Positions 10,187 to 20,000 of a DNA stretch of 64,000 nt are shown in pieces (the first letter of the stretch is position 1; every line of letters starts with the position of its first letter). The stretch comes from CAWGYT01 sp963826795 (GTDB taxonomy: Bacteria > Planctomycetota > Planctomycetia > Pirellulales > Pirellulaceae). The notes below the pieces were generated by a model that did not search any database, was not told the DNA's origin, and saw only the letters and a program-made list of their open reading frames with translations. The stretch lies in assembly GCA_963826795.1 (NCBI GenBank), contig CAWGYT010000002.1:62001-126000 (forward strand), read 5' to 3'. The position numbers and the translations under genes were made by a program.

Positions 10187-11503
10187 ATGCGTCGCTTCAC
10201 ACTTTGGATCGCCGCCCTGAGCCTGATCACCTGCTCGTCTGGCGTCGCAGCGGAACCCGTTTCGGCAGAAAACCAATGGCCTCACTGGCGCGGACCGAAC
10301 GCGAACGGAGTCGCCCCCCACGCGAAACCACCCCTTCGTTGGGGACCGGACACGAATATTCGCTGGAAAGTGCCGCTTGCCGGCGAAGGAAGCGCGACAC
10401 CCATCGTCTGGGGTGACCGTGTGTTCGTGGTGTCGGCGGTGCCGACGGACCGTCTGAGCGACGATCCGCCTGTCGCACATCCCGATGCGCGAACCGTGCC
10501 GCCGCAGAAATTTTTCCAGTTCGTCGTGACCTGCTTGGATCGCAACTCAGGCAAGATCCAATGGCGGCAGGTTGCGATTGAGGCGGTGCCTCACGAAGGT
10601 CACCATCTGACCAATACGTATGCCTCCGGCTCGCCAACAACCGACGGCCAGCGGTTGTACGTTTCGTTCGGTTCCCAGGGTTTGTTCTGCTATGACCTGG
10701 ACGGGAACAAGATCTGGGAGCGCGATCTGGGCGATCTTCGCACTCGGCGAGGTTGGGGTGAGGCGGTGACTCCGACCGTCCACGACCAGACGCTGGTGAT
10801 TAATTGGGACAACGAGGATGATTCGTTCCTGTTCGCCCTTGACGCCGCCACCGGTGAAATACGCTGGCAAGTTGCCCGCGACGAAGCAACCACCTGGAAC
10901 ACTCCCTTGATCGTCCCGCACGGGGGGCGCAACCAAGTGATTCTGAACGGCACGAACCGCGTTCGGAGCTATGACCTGGATTCGGGAGAGGAGCTGTGGC
11001 AATGCGGGGGACAAACCGTCAATCCCATCCCGTCCCCGTTGGCGGTCGATGGGATCGTCTACTGCACGAGTGGATATCAGGGTTCAGCGGCGCAGGCGAT
11101 TTCACTGGACGCGGCGGGCGATGTCACGGGCAGCGACGCGATCCGGTGGAGCTACGGGTCCTCGACGCCCTACGTGCCTTCCCCCCTGGTTTACGAGGGA
11201 CAGATCTATTTCACACGCACCAACACCGGAGTCTTGACAAGTCTTGATGCGCGCGACGGTTCACTCGTCTTCGGCCCGCAGCGCCTGGACGGAATTGACA
11301 ATCTTTACGCCTCTCCCGTCGCGGCCGACGGCCGGATCTATTTTGTGAGCCGAGAAGGAACAACGGTCGTTCTGGAAGCGGGTCGTGAGCTCAAGGTCCT
11401 CGCGACAAACCGATTTGACCAGCCTGTCGACGCCTCGCCGGCGCTGGTCGGCAAGCAGTTGTTCTTGCGCACCGCGACGCATCTGTACTGCATCCAGGAG
11501 TGA
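10187..11503 (+). CDS. PQQ-like beta-propeller repeat protein (secreted)
   Basis: 438 residues. The ATG at 10187 follows an AAGGA by 7 bases and begins a clean signal peptide (MRRFTLWIAALSLITCSSGV); a TTG 27 bases earlier would add nothing recognisable. The mature protein opens with the planctomycete propeller signature NQWPHWRGPNANGVA and continues with WD40/PQQ-like repeats such as CYDLDGNKIWERDLG and FALDAATGEIRW. This family is annotated as PQQ-binding-like or outer-membrane protein assembly BamB-like, but in Planctomycetota the function is generally unknown. A related protein lies at 13341-14651. Confidence 0.85.
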   Translation: MRRFTLWIAALSLITCSSGVAAEPVSAENQWPHWRGPNANGVAPHAKPPLRWGPDTNIRWKVPLAGEGSATPIVWGDRVFVVSAVPTDRLSDDPPVAHPDARTVPPQKFFQFVVTCLDRNSGKIQWRQVAIEAVPHEGHHLTNTYASGSPTTDGQRLYVSFGSQGLFCYDLDGNKIWERDLGDLRTRRGWGEAVTPTVHDQTLVINWDNEDDSFLFALDAATGEIRWQVARDEATTWNTPLIVPHGGRNQVILNGTNRVRSYDLDSGEELWQCGGQTVNPIPSPLAVDGIVYCTSGYQGSAAQAISLDAAGDVTGSDAIRWSYGSSTPYVPSPLVYEGQIYFTRTNTGVLTSLDARDGSLVFGPQRLDGIDNLYASPVAADGRIYFVSREGTTVVLEAGRELKVLATNRFDQPVDASPALVGKQLFLRTATHLYCIQE

Positions 11504-11701
11504 CACCGCGCCTCGAAGAGGCCGGCTCGGTAATTCCTGCCGGCTCGGCAAGATCCATGCCGACGCTTCCGAACGGGCTCGCTTCGTGGTCGTCCCCAGG
11601 CTTCGAATTATTTTGCGGATGGGCAAGTCGGCCGACCCGGCGAATCTGTGATACGGTTCAGATGCAGACGATTCGGACCTCTTGCAACAAGCGAGGCAAC
11701 A

Positions 11702-11887
11702 ATGTGGAGATCAGTTTACTGTGCGCGCTGCCGCCGCCGGGTCGATAGAGAGACCTATAACTTCTGGCAGGGAACGGCCTGGTGCAGTCAGTGCTGCAAT
11801 GTCGTGACCGGGACGCCCTGTAAAGTCCCCTGCTGGGTGATCGGGACGGTCGTCCTGCTCGTACTCCGAATCCAAATTCAGGCCTAG
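11702..11887 (+). CDS. Small zinc-ribbon-like protein with C-terminal membrane segment
   Basis: A 61-residue ORF starting at an ATG 16 bases after a GCGAGG stretch. It has two cysteine pairs (C-A-R-C near residue 8 and C-S-Q-C-C near residue 28) that could bind one zinc, an F-W-Q-G-T-A-W-C segment, two more Cys, and a hydrophobic tail (VIGTVVLLVL). The pattern is that of a short treble-clef or zinc-ribbon membrane-anchored protein. The family is not recognised. The gap around it has no competing ORF with better features, but a gene this short remains tentative. Confidence 0.45.
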   Translation: MWRSVYCARCRRRVDRETYNFWQGTAWCSQCCNVVTGTPCKVPCWVIGTVVLLVLRIQIQA

Positions 11888-12025
11888 CTCCAGGCGACGC
11901 CTTGGCGGAGTCTCGATCGCAGCCAATTTCTTTGCTTTTGAGAAGCCGGTACCACGCGAAGAACGGGCTGAAGCTCTTCGCGTTCCCCCCAATCGTCAAC
12001 GTCATTCTATTTCGGATCTGCTGTG

Positions 12026-12247
12026 ATGGCCATGATTCCCGCCCTCGACTCGGCCGTATCTGGCATCCAATCCAACTTGGCACGGCTGGATCGCGCGGCC
12101 GGCCGCATCGCGTCACCGGCGAACATGTTGGATCTGGCGGGCGATGTGGTGGATCAGAAGCTGGCCAAGCACGGCGTGAAGGCGAACGTTCGCGTGCTCC
12201 AAACTGCCGACAAGATGATCGGGACGCTGATTGATCTGCTGGCATGA
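12026..12247 (+). CDS. Very short flagellar rod-like protein (Flg_bb_rod/Flg_bbr_C ends)
   Basis: A 73-residue protein starting MAMIPALDSAVSGIQSNL. The first about 35 residues resemble the N-terminal helix of flagellar rod/hook proteins (SGI..NL...A..IA.PAN). The last 25 (ANVRVLQTADKMIGTLIDLL) match the conserved C-terminal helix of FlgB/FlgC/FlgE-type proteins, where the usual form is ANxxVLxTADxMLGTLLDI. Nothing else lies between them, so the protein would consist of only the two coiled-coil D0 helices. It is not next to other flagellar genes. It may be a minor axial or export-related component or an unrelated coiled-coil protein; the assignment rests on motif similarity by eye. Confidence 0.5.
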   Translation: MAMIPALDSAVSGIQSNLARLDRAAGRIASPANMLDLAGDVVDQKLAKHGVKANVRVLQTADKMIGTLIDLLA

Positions 12248-12284
12248 AACGACGGCGCGGGCTAGCGCGAGCGTGCGGATTGAC

Positions 12285-13172
12285 TCAGAACAACTCCTGT
12301 TGTCGCGGTCGTGCGGCAGCCAAGGTGCCGGGCCAGGGAGGAATTTCGCCAAGATTGTGTGAAGTCGCCTGCGCGGACAACCGCGTGTGAAATGCCTGGC
12401 AGAGCTCGGGCACCTGCGCGTCGTCCGGCGCGTGAATAAAGATAAACGGCTGTCTTCCTTCGGCCAGCCACTGCGTCACTGTCTGGGCCAACCAGCGGAA
12501 TGACGCAAGGTTTCGGCTTGCGTGATTGTGCCCGACGTAGCGCAACAGCGGAAACTGCGCCGTGGCATCCGCGCGACGCGGAACACGAGGTTTCTTCTTC
12601 TGAGCCGCCACAACGTCGGCATCGCTCACTCGCAACGCGTGCAAGTCGGCCGTGTCGAACAGGGCCCGGTTGATTCCCAGGGCGGTCAGTAGATCCAAGA
12701 AGGCCGACTCGGTGGTCCCGCCAAAAAAATCGAAATGTCGCGGTTCGACGGCGTAGTGCCAGCCGGCCGGCAGCCAGCTCAGGAAATCCGCCAATTCGCG
12801 GAAACGCGATCCCGACAAGCTCGGCGGCAATTGCAGCAGCAAGACGCCAACTTGCGGCCGCAAAGGAGCCATTCGAGCGAGAAACTCGCGCGTGAGGCGG
12901 CGGCTGAGATCGCTTCCAAGCACCGCCTCATGGCTGATTGAACGGGGGAACTTGAAGCAAAAACGGAATGTCGCAGGAACCGACTCCTGCCAATTCGACA
13001 CCGTCGCTTCGGAGGGAAGCCCGTAGAAGGTGCTGTTGCCTTCCACCGCATTGAACACCCGGGCATACTGCCGAAGAAACTCGCGCGGCCTGGCATCCGC
13101 CGAATAAAGGCTGCCCCGCCAGGCAGGATTCGCGAACATCGGTGCCCCGAGATAGTAGCTGCGAATGGACAT
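12285..13172 (-). CDS. DUF72 domain protein (YecE family)
   Basis: 295 residues, full length for DUF72, a TIM-barrel family of unknown function. Characteristic pieces are YARVFNAVEGNSTFYGLPS near residue 36, FCFKFPRSISHE near 71, LLLQLPPSLSG near 110, and the C-terminal FIFIHAPDDAQVPELC. No signal peptide; cytosolic. It is convergent with the preceding small rod-like gene (stops 37 bp apart). No role can be stated beyond the family. Confidence 0.9.
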   Translation of the reverse strand: MSIRSYYLGAPMFANPAWRGSLYSADARPREFLRQYARVFNAVEGNSTFYGLPSEATVSNWQESVPATFRFCFKFPRSISHEAVLGSDLSRRLTREFLARMAPLRPQVGVLLLQLPPSLSGSRFRELADFLSWLPAGWHYAVEPRHFDFFGGTTESAFLDLLTALGINRALFDTADLHALRVSDADVVAAQKKKPRVPRRADATAQFPLLRYVGHNHASRNLASFRWLAQTVTQWLAEGRQPFIFIHAPDDAQVPELCQAFHTRLSAQATSHNLGEIPPWPGTLAAARPRQQELF

Positions 13173-13340
13173 TCGTGGGGGATCCGAGGGCCGTGAATCT
13201 CGTTGAGCCCGCGCTCACGCGTCTCGTGCGGGCGGTGGATTTGCTTACAATACAACGGTTTCGTTGATTCTGTGCAATCAGGGCGGCGGATAACGCAATC
13301 CTCGAAACCCGACCGGCCGGCCCTCCAGGGAGATTCCACC

Positions 13341-14651
13341 ATGCGATGTAAAGCCCGCTATTGGCCGACGTTTCTGATCCCGCTGCTGGCCGCGGTCGCA
13401 GGCGTCCAGGCCGACGACTGGCCTCAGTGGCGAGGCCTCCAGCGCGACGGGGTTTGGCGTGAGACCGATGTGATCTCGAAGTTCCCCCAGGACCAGATCG
13501 TGCCTCGATGGTCGGCGCCGATCGGCCCCGGCTACAGCGGACCGACCGTCGCCGAGGGACGGGTGTACGTCACCGATCGTTTGACCGAACCGACTCAGGT
13601 CGAACGCGTCCATTGCTTCGACGCGGAAACGGGCACTCCGATTTGGTCGTATACCTACGACTGCATTTACGAAGGCGTGGGCTACGAGGCCGGCCCGCGT
13701 GCCTGTGTGACGGTCCATGCGGGTCGTGCCTACGCACTGGGCTCGATGGGTGATTTGCACACCTTCGATGCCGCGACCGGAAAACTCTTGTGGGCGAGCC
13801 GTCTCCAGGAACGCTTCGCCATCAAAATGCCGATCTGGGGGATCGCCGCCGCTCCCCTGGTCTACGAGGACATCGTCATCCTGCACATCGGAGGAAGTGA
13901 CGGCGCCTGCGTCGTCGCACTCGACCAGGCGAGCGGGGACGAGGTTTGGCGAGCGCTCGATGATCGAGGTTCGTATTCCGCCCCGATCCTCGTGCAACAG
14001 GCTGGCCAGGCCGTGCTTGTCGTCTGGACAGGCGACCACATCGCCGGCTTGGACCCGACGACGGGGACCGTTTTTTGGAAGTCTCCGCTTACTCCTCGCG
14101 AGATGGTCATCGGAATCGCGACTCCCGTGGTCGATGACCGATACGTGTTCGTGACGTCGTTCTATGACGGCTCAAAAATGATTCGGCTCGCCGACGATTC
14201 GCTTGCCGTCGAAGACGTCTGGCGGCGCGTCGGCCGCAATGAACAAAATACCGAGGCGCTCCACTCGATTATCGCGACACCGATTCTGCGGGGCGGCTAT
14301 ATCTATGGTGTCGACAGCTACGGTGAACTGCGCTGCCTCGACGCGAAAACTGGCGATCGGCTGTGGGAAGATCAGACCGCCACGCCTCGAAATCGCTGGA
14401 GCAATATTCATCTGGTCCAAAACGGCGACACGACGTGGATGTTCAACGAGCGAGGGGAGTTGATCATCGCTCGATTGTCACCGTCTGGTTTCGAGGAAAT
14501 CAGTCGAGCCAAACTGATCGAACCGACAACAGCCCAACTCGACCGCCGCGGCCAGGGAGTATGCTGGGCGCATCCCGCCTATGCAAACCGATGCATCTAC
14601 GTGCGCAATGACCGCGAGATTCGGTGCGCGTCGTTGGCCGCGAAACCGTGA
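13341..14651 (+). CDS. PQQ-like beta-propeller repeat protein (secreted)
   Basis: 436 residues with a signal peptide (MRCKARYWPTFLIPLLAAVA) and the opening DDWPQWRGLQRDGVWRE. Repeats such as FDAETGTPIWSYTYDC, FDAATGKLLWASRLQ and LDPTTGTVFWKSPL show the WD40/PQQ-like blades. A GGGAG precedes the ATG by about 8 bases. It is a paralogue of the protein at 10187-11503 but not closely similar outside the signature. Probably periplasmic; bound cofactor and activity unknown. Confidence 0.87.
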   Translation: MRCKARYWPTFLIPLLAAVAGVQADDWPQWRGLQRDGVWRETDVISKFPQDQIVPRWSAPIGPGYSGPTVAEGRVYVTDRLTEPTQVERVHCFDAETGTPIWSYTYDCIYEGVGYEAGPRACVTVHAGRAYALGSMGDLHTFDAATGKLLWASRLQERFAIKMPIWGIAAAPLVYEDIVILHIGGSDGACVVALDQASGDEVWRALDDRGSYSAPILVQQAGQAVLVVWTGDHIAGLDPTTGTVFWKSPLTPREMVIGIATPVVDDRYVFVTSFYDGSKMIRLADDSLAVEDVWRRVGRNEQNTEALHSIIATPILRGGYIYGVDSYGELRCLDAKTGDRLWEDQTATPRNRWSNIHLVQNGDTTWMFNERGELIIARLSPSGFEEISRAKLIEPTTAQLDRRGQGVCWAHPAYANRCIYVRNDREIRCASLAAKP

Positions 14652-14664
14652 AGAAAACACGAAC

Positions 14665-14907
14665 TCAGCGGGCGTTGACCGCCGCTTCGCCTGAGGCTTG
14701 CAGCATCGAGTCGGCCAAGGCATACGCCCGACGCGCCATCATCAGGTTACGTTCGTCCTCGGACACGACCCGATCGCCGATGACGTCCAGCCCCTTGGCA
14801 ACGACCCCTTGCAGGGCCATCGCGGCGAACCAGTCGCGGCGTGTGACGCCCGGGGAAGCGGCCGACGAAGGAACAGGAAACGCGGGAACGCTACCGGCGA
14901 CGGACAT
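14665..14907 (-). CDS. Small conserved-looking hypothetical protein
   Basis: An 80-residue ORF starting MSVAGSVPAFPV. Its second half (WFAAMALQGVVAKGLDVIGD, ARRAYALADSMLQAS) looks like the short planctomycete proteins that contain a MALQGLL-type helix followed by a YADALL-type helix; their role is unknown. It lies 13 bp from the convergent propeller gene. The frame has a longer open extension upstream, but the ATG at 14907 is the first start that yields protein-like composition. Tentative. Confidence 0.45.
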   Translation of the reverse strand: MSVAGSVPAFPVPSSAASPGVTRRDWFAAMALQGVVAKGLDVIGDRVVSEDERNLMMARRAYALADSMLQASGEAAVNAR

Positions 14908-15344
14908 TTCAATACCTCTTCTGATGCCAATCCAGCAATTCGACCTAATCGTCACGCTCGGCAAGCGGCCAGGGCCGGACGGCAAGGCGGACCGCGCCGC
15001 ATCGACCGCTTCCTGCGGGAAAAGACGCACCCACTCACGAACGGCAATGCCAATTACCAAAGACGCAAGTAGTATAGATCACCCGCAAAATTCAACTGCC
15101 CGGCTCGTCGGAAGTCCATGCGCCGCGTCGGCCACCGTCTGGCCGCGAACCAATCTGGCCGCGAACCAATCTGGCCGCGAAGCCATCGGGCCGAGGCCGC
15201 CCCACGCTTCCGCCGGAATCGACGGCTCACTCACCCTCCGACTTGGCGGTGGGCGCGAGGCCGCGGCACGCCCGACGGCTCGGCAGGCCTCGAGCGAAAC
15301 CGGTTGAACACGGATCCATCCCGTGACTATAACTTAGCTTGCCG
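14908..15344. repeat. Gap with 16-bp tandem repeat (15141-15186)
   Basis: 437 bp without a convincing gene between divergent transcription units. It holds a tandem repeat of the 16-mer GGCCGCGAACCAATCT: two perfect units at 15141-15156 and 15157-15172 and a degraded third from 15173. The promoter proposed for the STAS gene lies at its right end. No RNA gene was seen. Confidence 0.6.
15304..15333 (+). promoter_or_regulatory. Possible sigma-70 promoter of the STAS-gspE operon
   Basis: TTGAAC at 15304-15309, an 18-base spacer, then TATAAC at 15328-15333 stand out in GC-rich DNA. If real, transcription would start near 15340, which would leave the ATG at 15345 almost leaderless and favour the GTG at 15381. 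Confidence 0.4.
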
Positions 15345-15380
15345 ATGGCCAGACACCGCTTAGCTGGAGTAGATCGATTC

Positions 15381-15716
15381 GTGCAAGTTGACCGCAGCGA
15401 AACCGAACCGGAAACGATCGTCTTGCGATTCTCGGGAATCCTCACCGATGGAAACGATCAGACGCTCGATGTGAGCCTGCTCGACGAGCACGAGTACGGC
15501 CGCCCGATCTTGGTCAGCCTTCGTGACGTCACCTTGCTCAACTCGAGCGGGATTGGAATGTTGCTGAATCTCCAGCGCCGCGTCAATCAGTGCGGAGGCA
15601 AGCTGGTGATTCAACACGTACCGGCCTACGTGAAGAGCGTGCTGGATTTCATGAAGCTCGGCCAAATGCTGAGGATTGCCCACAGCGAACAGGAAGCCCG
15701 CGAGATGTTGAAATGA
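15381..15716 (+). CDS. STAS-domain protein (anti-sigma-factor-antagonist-like)
   Basis: 111 residues from a GTG at 15381 that has a GGAG 11 bases upstream; an ATG at 15345 would add 12 residues but lacks a ribosome site. The sequence is a single STAS domain: IVLRFSGILTDGND at the start, the central SLRDVTLLNSSGIGMLLNLQ (the SSGIG is the usual phosphorylatable serine region) and GGKLVIQHVPAYVKSVLDF. Such proteins bind anti-sigma factors or partner proteins depending on serine phosphorylation. Its stop codon overlaps the start of the GspE-type ATPase gene by four bases (ATGA), so the two are translationally coupled. Regulation of the pilus or secretion ATPase is an inference from that. Confidence 0.85.
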   Translation: MQVDRSETEPETIVLRFSGILTDGNDQTLDVSLLDEHEYGRPILVSLRDVTLLNSSGIGMLLNLQRRVNQCGGKLVIQHVPAYVKSVLDFMKLGQMLRIAHSEQEAREMLK

Positions 15717-17002
15717 GTACCGATTCGGAACCTGAACCACAATCCGAACCGCTGTTGGGCAAGCACGTCATCGACTGGCAGTCGTACGGCGTGGAAGACG
15801 CGGTGACGAAGTTGATCGAGTACGCAGCCGAGATTCGAGCAAGTGACTTGTTCTTTACGAGCCATGAGCACAGTGTCCGGATCTTAGTACGTTATTTGGG
15901 CAGCATCCGCGAGATCAGCACGCTGTCACCGGAATTCGGGAAGCGCGCCATTTCGACCGTGAAGGCGTTTTCCGGAATGGATATTTCGGACCGCCTGCGG
16001 CCTTGCGAAGGACGTCGTATTCATCCCCGCAAGGATCGGCCTTCGATCGACTTGCGCGTCAATTCGATCCCGACGATTTTCGGCGAAGACGTGACGATCC
16101 GACTGCTGGATCGCGAAACGGGACTCCTCCACCTTGACGATCTGAACTTCACCCGCAACGAACTTAATAACCTGTCCTCCCTGTTGGAGAATCCGGCAGG
16201 GCTGATCCTGGTGACAGGACCGACGGGCAGTGGCAAGACCACCACACTGTACGCCTGTATCCAACATCTGAACAACGGCAAGCGCAAGATCAACACGTTG
16301 GAGGACCCCGTCGAGTTCATTGTGCCGGGCGTCAACCAATCACAGATCAATTCGAAAATCGGAATCGACTTTCCGGAATTGCTCGCAGCCTGCCTGCGAC
16401 AGGCGCCAGACGTGATCATGATTGGTGAGATTCGCGACGACGTCACCGCGCGCACCGCGGTACGAGCGGCCAACAGCGGTCATTTAGTGCTCGCCACGCT
16501 CCACGCTCCCGTCGCTGTCGCCGCCGCGCAAAGCATGATTGCCTACGGCGTGAATCGAACGTTTCTCGCCAGCAGTCTGCTGGGCGTCATTTCACAGCGA
16601 CTGCTCCGCGGCTTGTGCACCCGTTGCCGGATCCCGATTGATGTGTCGGATGTCCCTGGCGTGTTCGACGATATCAAGATGTGGCTTGACGCGGCGGACG
16701 AACTTAGAATCTACGCGCCCGGCGGCTGCGAAGCGTGTTTGGAGGCAGGCTACGACCGGCGGTTCTGCTTGGCCGAGGTGCTTGTCATGGACGATGAGCT
16801 GCGCGAAATGATCATGCACGGACGCTCCAGTATGGAAATGCACAAGCGGGCCGTGGAAAAGGGCATGATGGATTTCGGCAAGTCGGCTCTCTTGCAAATC
16901 GCCAACGGAGTCACAACGACTGAGGAAATGTTCCGAGTCGTTCCGAACGATTACCTGCAATCACTTGACCCGAGCCGGCACTCCGAGTCCTTTCCGAACT
17001 GA
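15713..17002 (+). CDS. GspE/PilB-type secretion or pilus ATPase
   Basis: 429 residues from the ATG that overlaps the STAS stop. It is a type II secretion/type IV pilus traffic ATPase: N-terminal subdomain with RASDLFF, Walker A G-P-T-G-S-G-K-T at residues 169-176, an Asp-box TLEDPVEF, Walker B-like RQAPDVIMIGEIRD, and a His-box region HLVLATLHA. A tetracysteine zinc site follows (LCTRC and later GGCEACL), as in GspE. It is somewhat short for GspE because the N-terminal MshEN-type domain is absent. No pilin or PilC gene lies nearby, so it probably serves an apparatus encoded elsewhere. Confidence 0.88.
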   Translation: MSTDSEPEPQSEPLLGKHVIDWQSYGVEDAVTKLIEYAAEIRASDLFFTSHEHSVRILVRYLGSIREISTLSPEFGKRAISTVKAFSGMDISDRLRPCEGRRIHPRKDRPSIDLRVNSIPTIFGEDVTIRLLDRETGLLHLDDLNFTRNELNNLSSLLENPAGLILVTGPTGSGKTTTLYACIQHLNNGKRKINTLEDPVEFIVPGVNQSQINSKIGIDFPELLAACLRQAPDVIMIGEIRDDVTARTAVRAANSGHLVLATLHAPVAVAAAQSMIAYGVNRTFLASSLLGVISQRLLRGLCTRCRIPIDVSDVPGVFDDIKMWLDAADELRIYAPGGCEACLEAGYDRRFCLAEVLVMDDELREMIMHGRSSMEMHKRAVEKGMMDFGKSALLQIANGVTTTEEMFRVVPNDYLQSLDPSRHSESFPN

Positions 17003-17011
17003 GACGCGGGT

Positions 17012-20000
17012 TCACGCCTGCCAGCGTTTCATCTCTTCCATGACGTGCAGAATCTCCTGCCGCTTCCGCTCGAAGACCGCGAACAACGCGATAATCGCAA
17101 TTCCGGCGATAATGACCGTGACGTACCAGAGCCAGGTCTGCTCCAGATCGACCGCGGCATACCAGATCACGGTAAACAAGGAAATTGCCAGGAAGGCCAG
17201 CCCCAGGAAAAGGAAGCCGCGAACGTGCAAGGCAATCCCTGCAAAGATCCCAGCCAGCGAAAGTCCCGCCAACACGAACGGCAGCCAAGGGGCCTCGGCC
17301 ACACCATTCAGAAAGATCTCCGAGGTCGATGAGGCGTAAATGATCGACGATGCGAGATACCGAATCGACGTCATCTGACCCGCCGTTAACCGATCGCGAT
17401 TCAGATACGCGGCGACGAGGATGCAGATCGCAGGAGGAATCAGCCAGACCTGAGGATGGATCCAAAACTCGATCGCAGCCGTGCGGTCCAGGAAGTACCA
17501 GAGTCCCCCGTTGGCAAAGGCCGTTGCTAAAATACCGAATCCAAACGAGCGTCGCATGATCGAAAGTGCCGCGTAGATCCCGCCGGCCAACAACAACACG
17601 ATCGAAAGATGCACTTCGCCAGGACCGACCCACAGGCCGAGTACCGGTAGCAGCGGCAACAGAACGCCCGTGCGTTCCAGCGGGATCGCCAAAACGTCGT
17701 GGCGACGCCGTCGGAAGAACTCACTCAAGCCAATCCCAAGATAGGCAAGTCCGACAACCACCAGCGTCCAGTAACGCTGAAACACGCCGCTGAACCATTC
17801 GGGCAGCGTCATCCGCAGGTGCAAAGCCAAAACCGCCAGCAACGCCTCACAGCCGTAAACGTAAACGGTCCGCTGAGCGTCGCTCAAACCAAGCGGGTCG
17901 CGGCCGGGGACGATTGCCGCCACAAGGCATGCCGCCGCCGAGATCGCCAAGGCCACCGCCACGGCGAGGATTGCCGGCCCCGCGATCGCCACCTTGCCAT
18001 CCTGCACAAACATCGCGACTTCCGATATCAAAACGCCCACGATCGTCAGCGTGCCGAGGCCGACCAACGCCGGCACCAGCTCTTGGGCGGCGACCGTCCA
18101 TTCGTTGGAGCGCCGCAGCAGCTTGATCAAGCCCAATCCAAATGCAACGGCTGACAGAATCAAGGCACACGCCAAAACGACCAACCGATTCAGCCACGAC
18201 GTTTCGGGTGGCAACCAACACCAGCCAAACGCCACCGCTCCGATCACCGCGACGATCAAGGAGGCGTAGCGAATCTGAGTCACGCGTCGCCCGTGAGCCA
18301 GCAACCCCAGTGCCAGCGATTGTGCCAAGACGGCCTGACTCGACACCAGGCGCAGACCGGGGTTCTGCTCCGTTAGCTGCACGGTCAGACCCAATCCACA
18401 AACCGTCAGGGCGACGAGCCCGTTCAGTGGAATCAGCCAGCGGTGACTCAGGTCCAGTTCCGCCCCGTTGATCGGCAGACCCATCCGCTGCAGTCCGAGT
18501 TCCATTCCGCGGCGGCGACTCCAAAGGTAACTGGTCGCGACTCCATGAGCGGACAGCAAGAGCGTTCCGCCCCACAACATGTCCGAACGCGGCAGGTTCA
18601 ATCGATCCAGCAGGGTTCCCAGCACGATCACACTGGCGAGATAACAACCGAAGACCGCCCAGCGACGTACGGGATCCCAAAGCCCACTGAGGCAGGCCAG
18701 CACCGTCGCCACAACCGCCGGCCAAACCAGCCAGGGATCGCTGCGACCACGACCGCCCGTGATGTCTGTCATCAAGCCTCCAAAAATCAGGCAGATCGTC
18801 ACGAACAACACCAACCCGGTCGACGCCGCCTGGATGGTCGGCCCCCGCCGCTCCGTTTCGCTCGATCGAAACCGGTCCATGACCGTCCAAAATACGGCCA
18901 GGATCCCCAGCACGATCAGATTGGTGCGGACGAGTCCGTCGAAACGTGCGGAGGCGCTGCGGTCAAACCAACGATGGCCGATCTCGGCCCACCAAACCGT
19001 CGCCGCGAAACATGCCAAGAACGTGGCGAAGTACCACCAGCGATGTCGCCCCCGCCGCTGCCCCATCTCGGTCGACAGCCCACTCGCCGCAAGCGATCCG
19101 GCAAACGGCCACCAGAACGCATTCGGATCGCGTGGGCCTCCAAAAACTGAAAACAGCGCCAGCGTGAGCACGGGAAATTGGCCGATCCACCGAGTTCGAT
19201 TCCCGTTCGTCGCGAGCGTCAGATCCCAGTGCCGACCGAGCATTCCGTCGGCCCGACAACGCTCGACGTAAATCACCCAGACTCCGGCCAGGGCCAGAGC
19301 GACTTGCAACAGGTGGTATGCCGACCACGAGTTGACGCTGGATCCCGCCAGTCGCGAAGCGACGAAGATGGCCCCCGTCACGAGCAACAGATCCATCGCG
19401 ACGGTGACGACCCATGCCACCCACCGCGTGTATCCCGCGCGACAACTCGCGACCCAATAGGCCGCCAAAGCCACCAAGGAAATCGAAGTCAACAAGGTCC
19501 CAAAGGCCCCGTCCTGAGCCATCCATATCGTCATCGCATCGCGGGGCGTGACAAAGATGATGAGCATGGACCAGCAAGTTGCCGCAATCAGGAACCCGGC
19601 GGCGATCACGCGCTGGATCCCAAAGAGTAACGTCTCATCCGACGATGATTGATCCTCTGGTTCGACAGCGATTCCCATCGAGCGCCGCCAGTGAGTCCGA
19701 ATCCACTCGGCCCCAATCAGCCAGCCAAGTCCGTAAATGGAAGCCACCGATGAATTCAGCTGCCCCAGTCTCAGCCAGTGCCCGTTCTCAAGCTTGCCAA
19801 CTCGAAGCGTCAACAGATAGGCGGCCGTCGCGGAAACGTTGAAGAGCAGTCCCGCAGCAAACGCGATTCCATCCGAACGATAACTGAGCGCGTGCCCGAC
19901 CAGGGTGGCGCCGACCAGCGCTAGCGGAATCGTGTACGAGGCGGCCAGTCCGATTCGGACGAACCAAGCCCCCGGATCAGGACCGACGATGGGATGCGCT

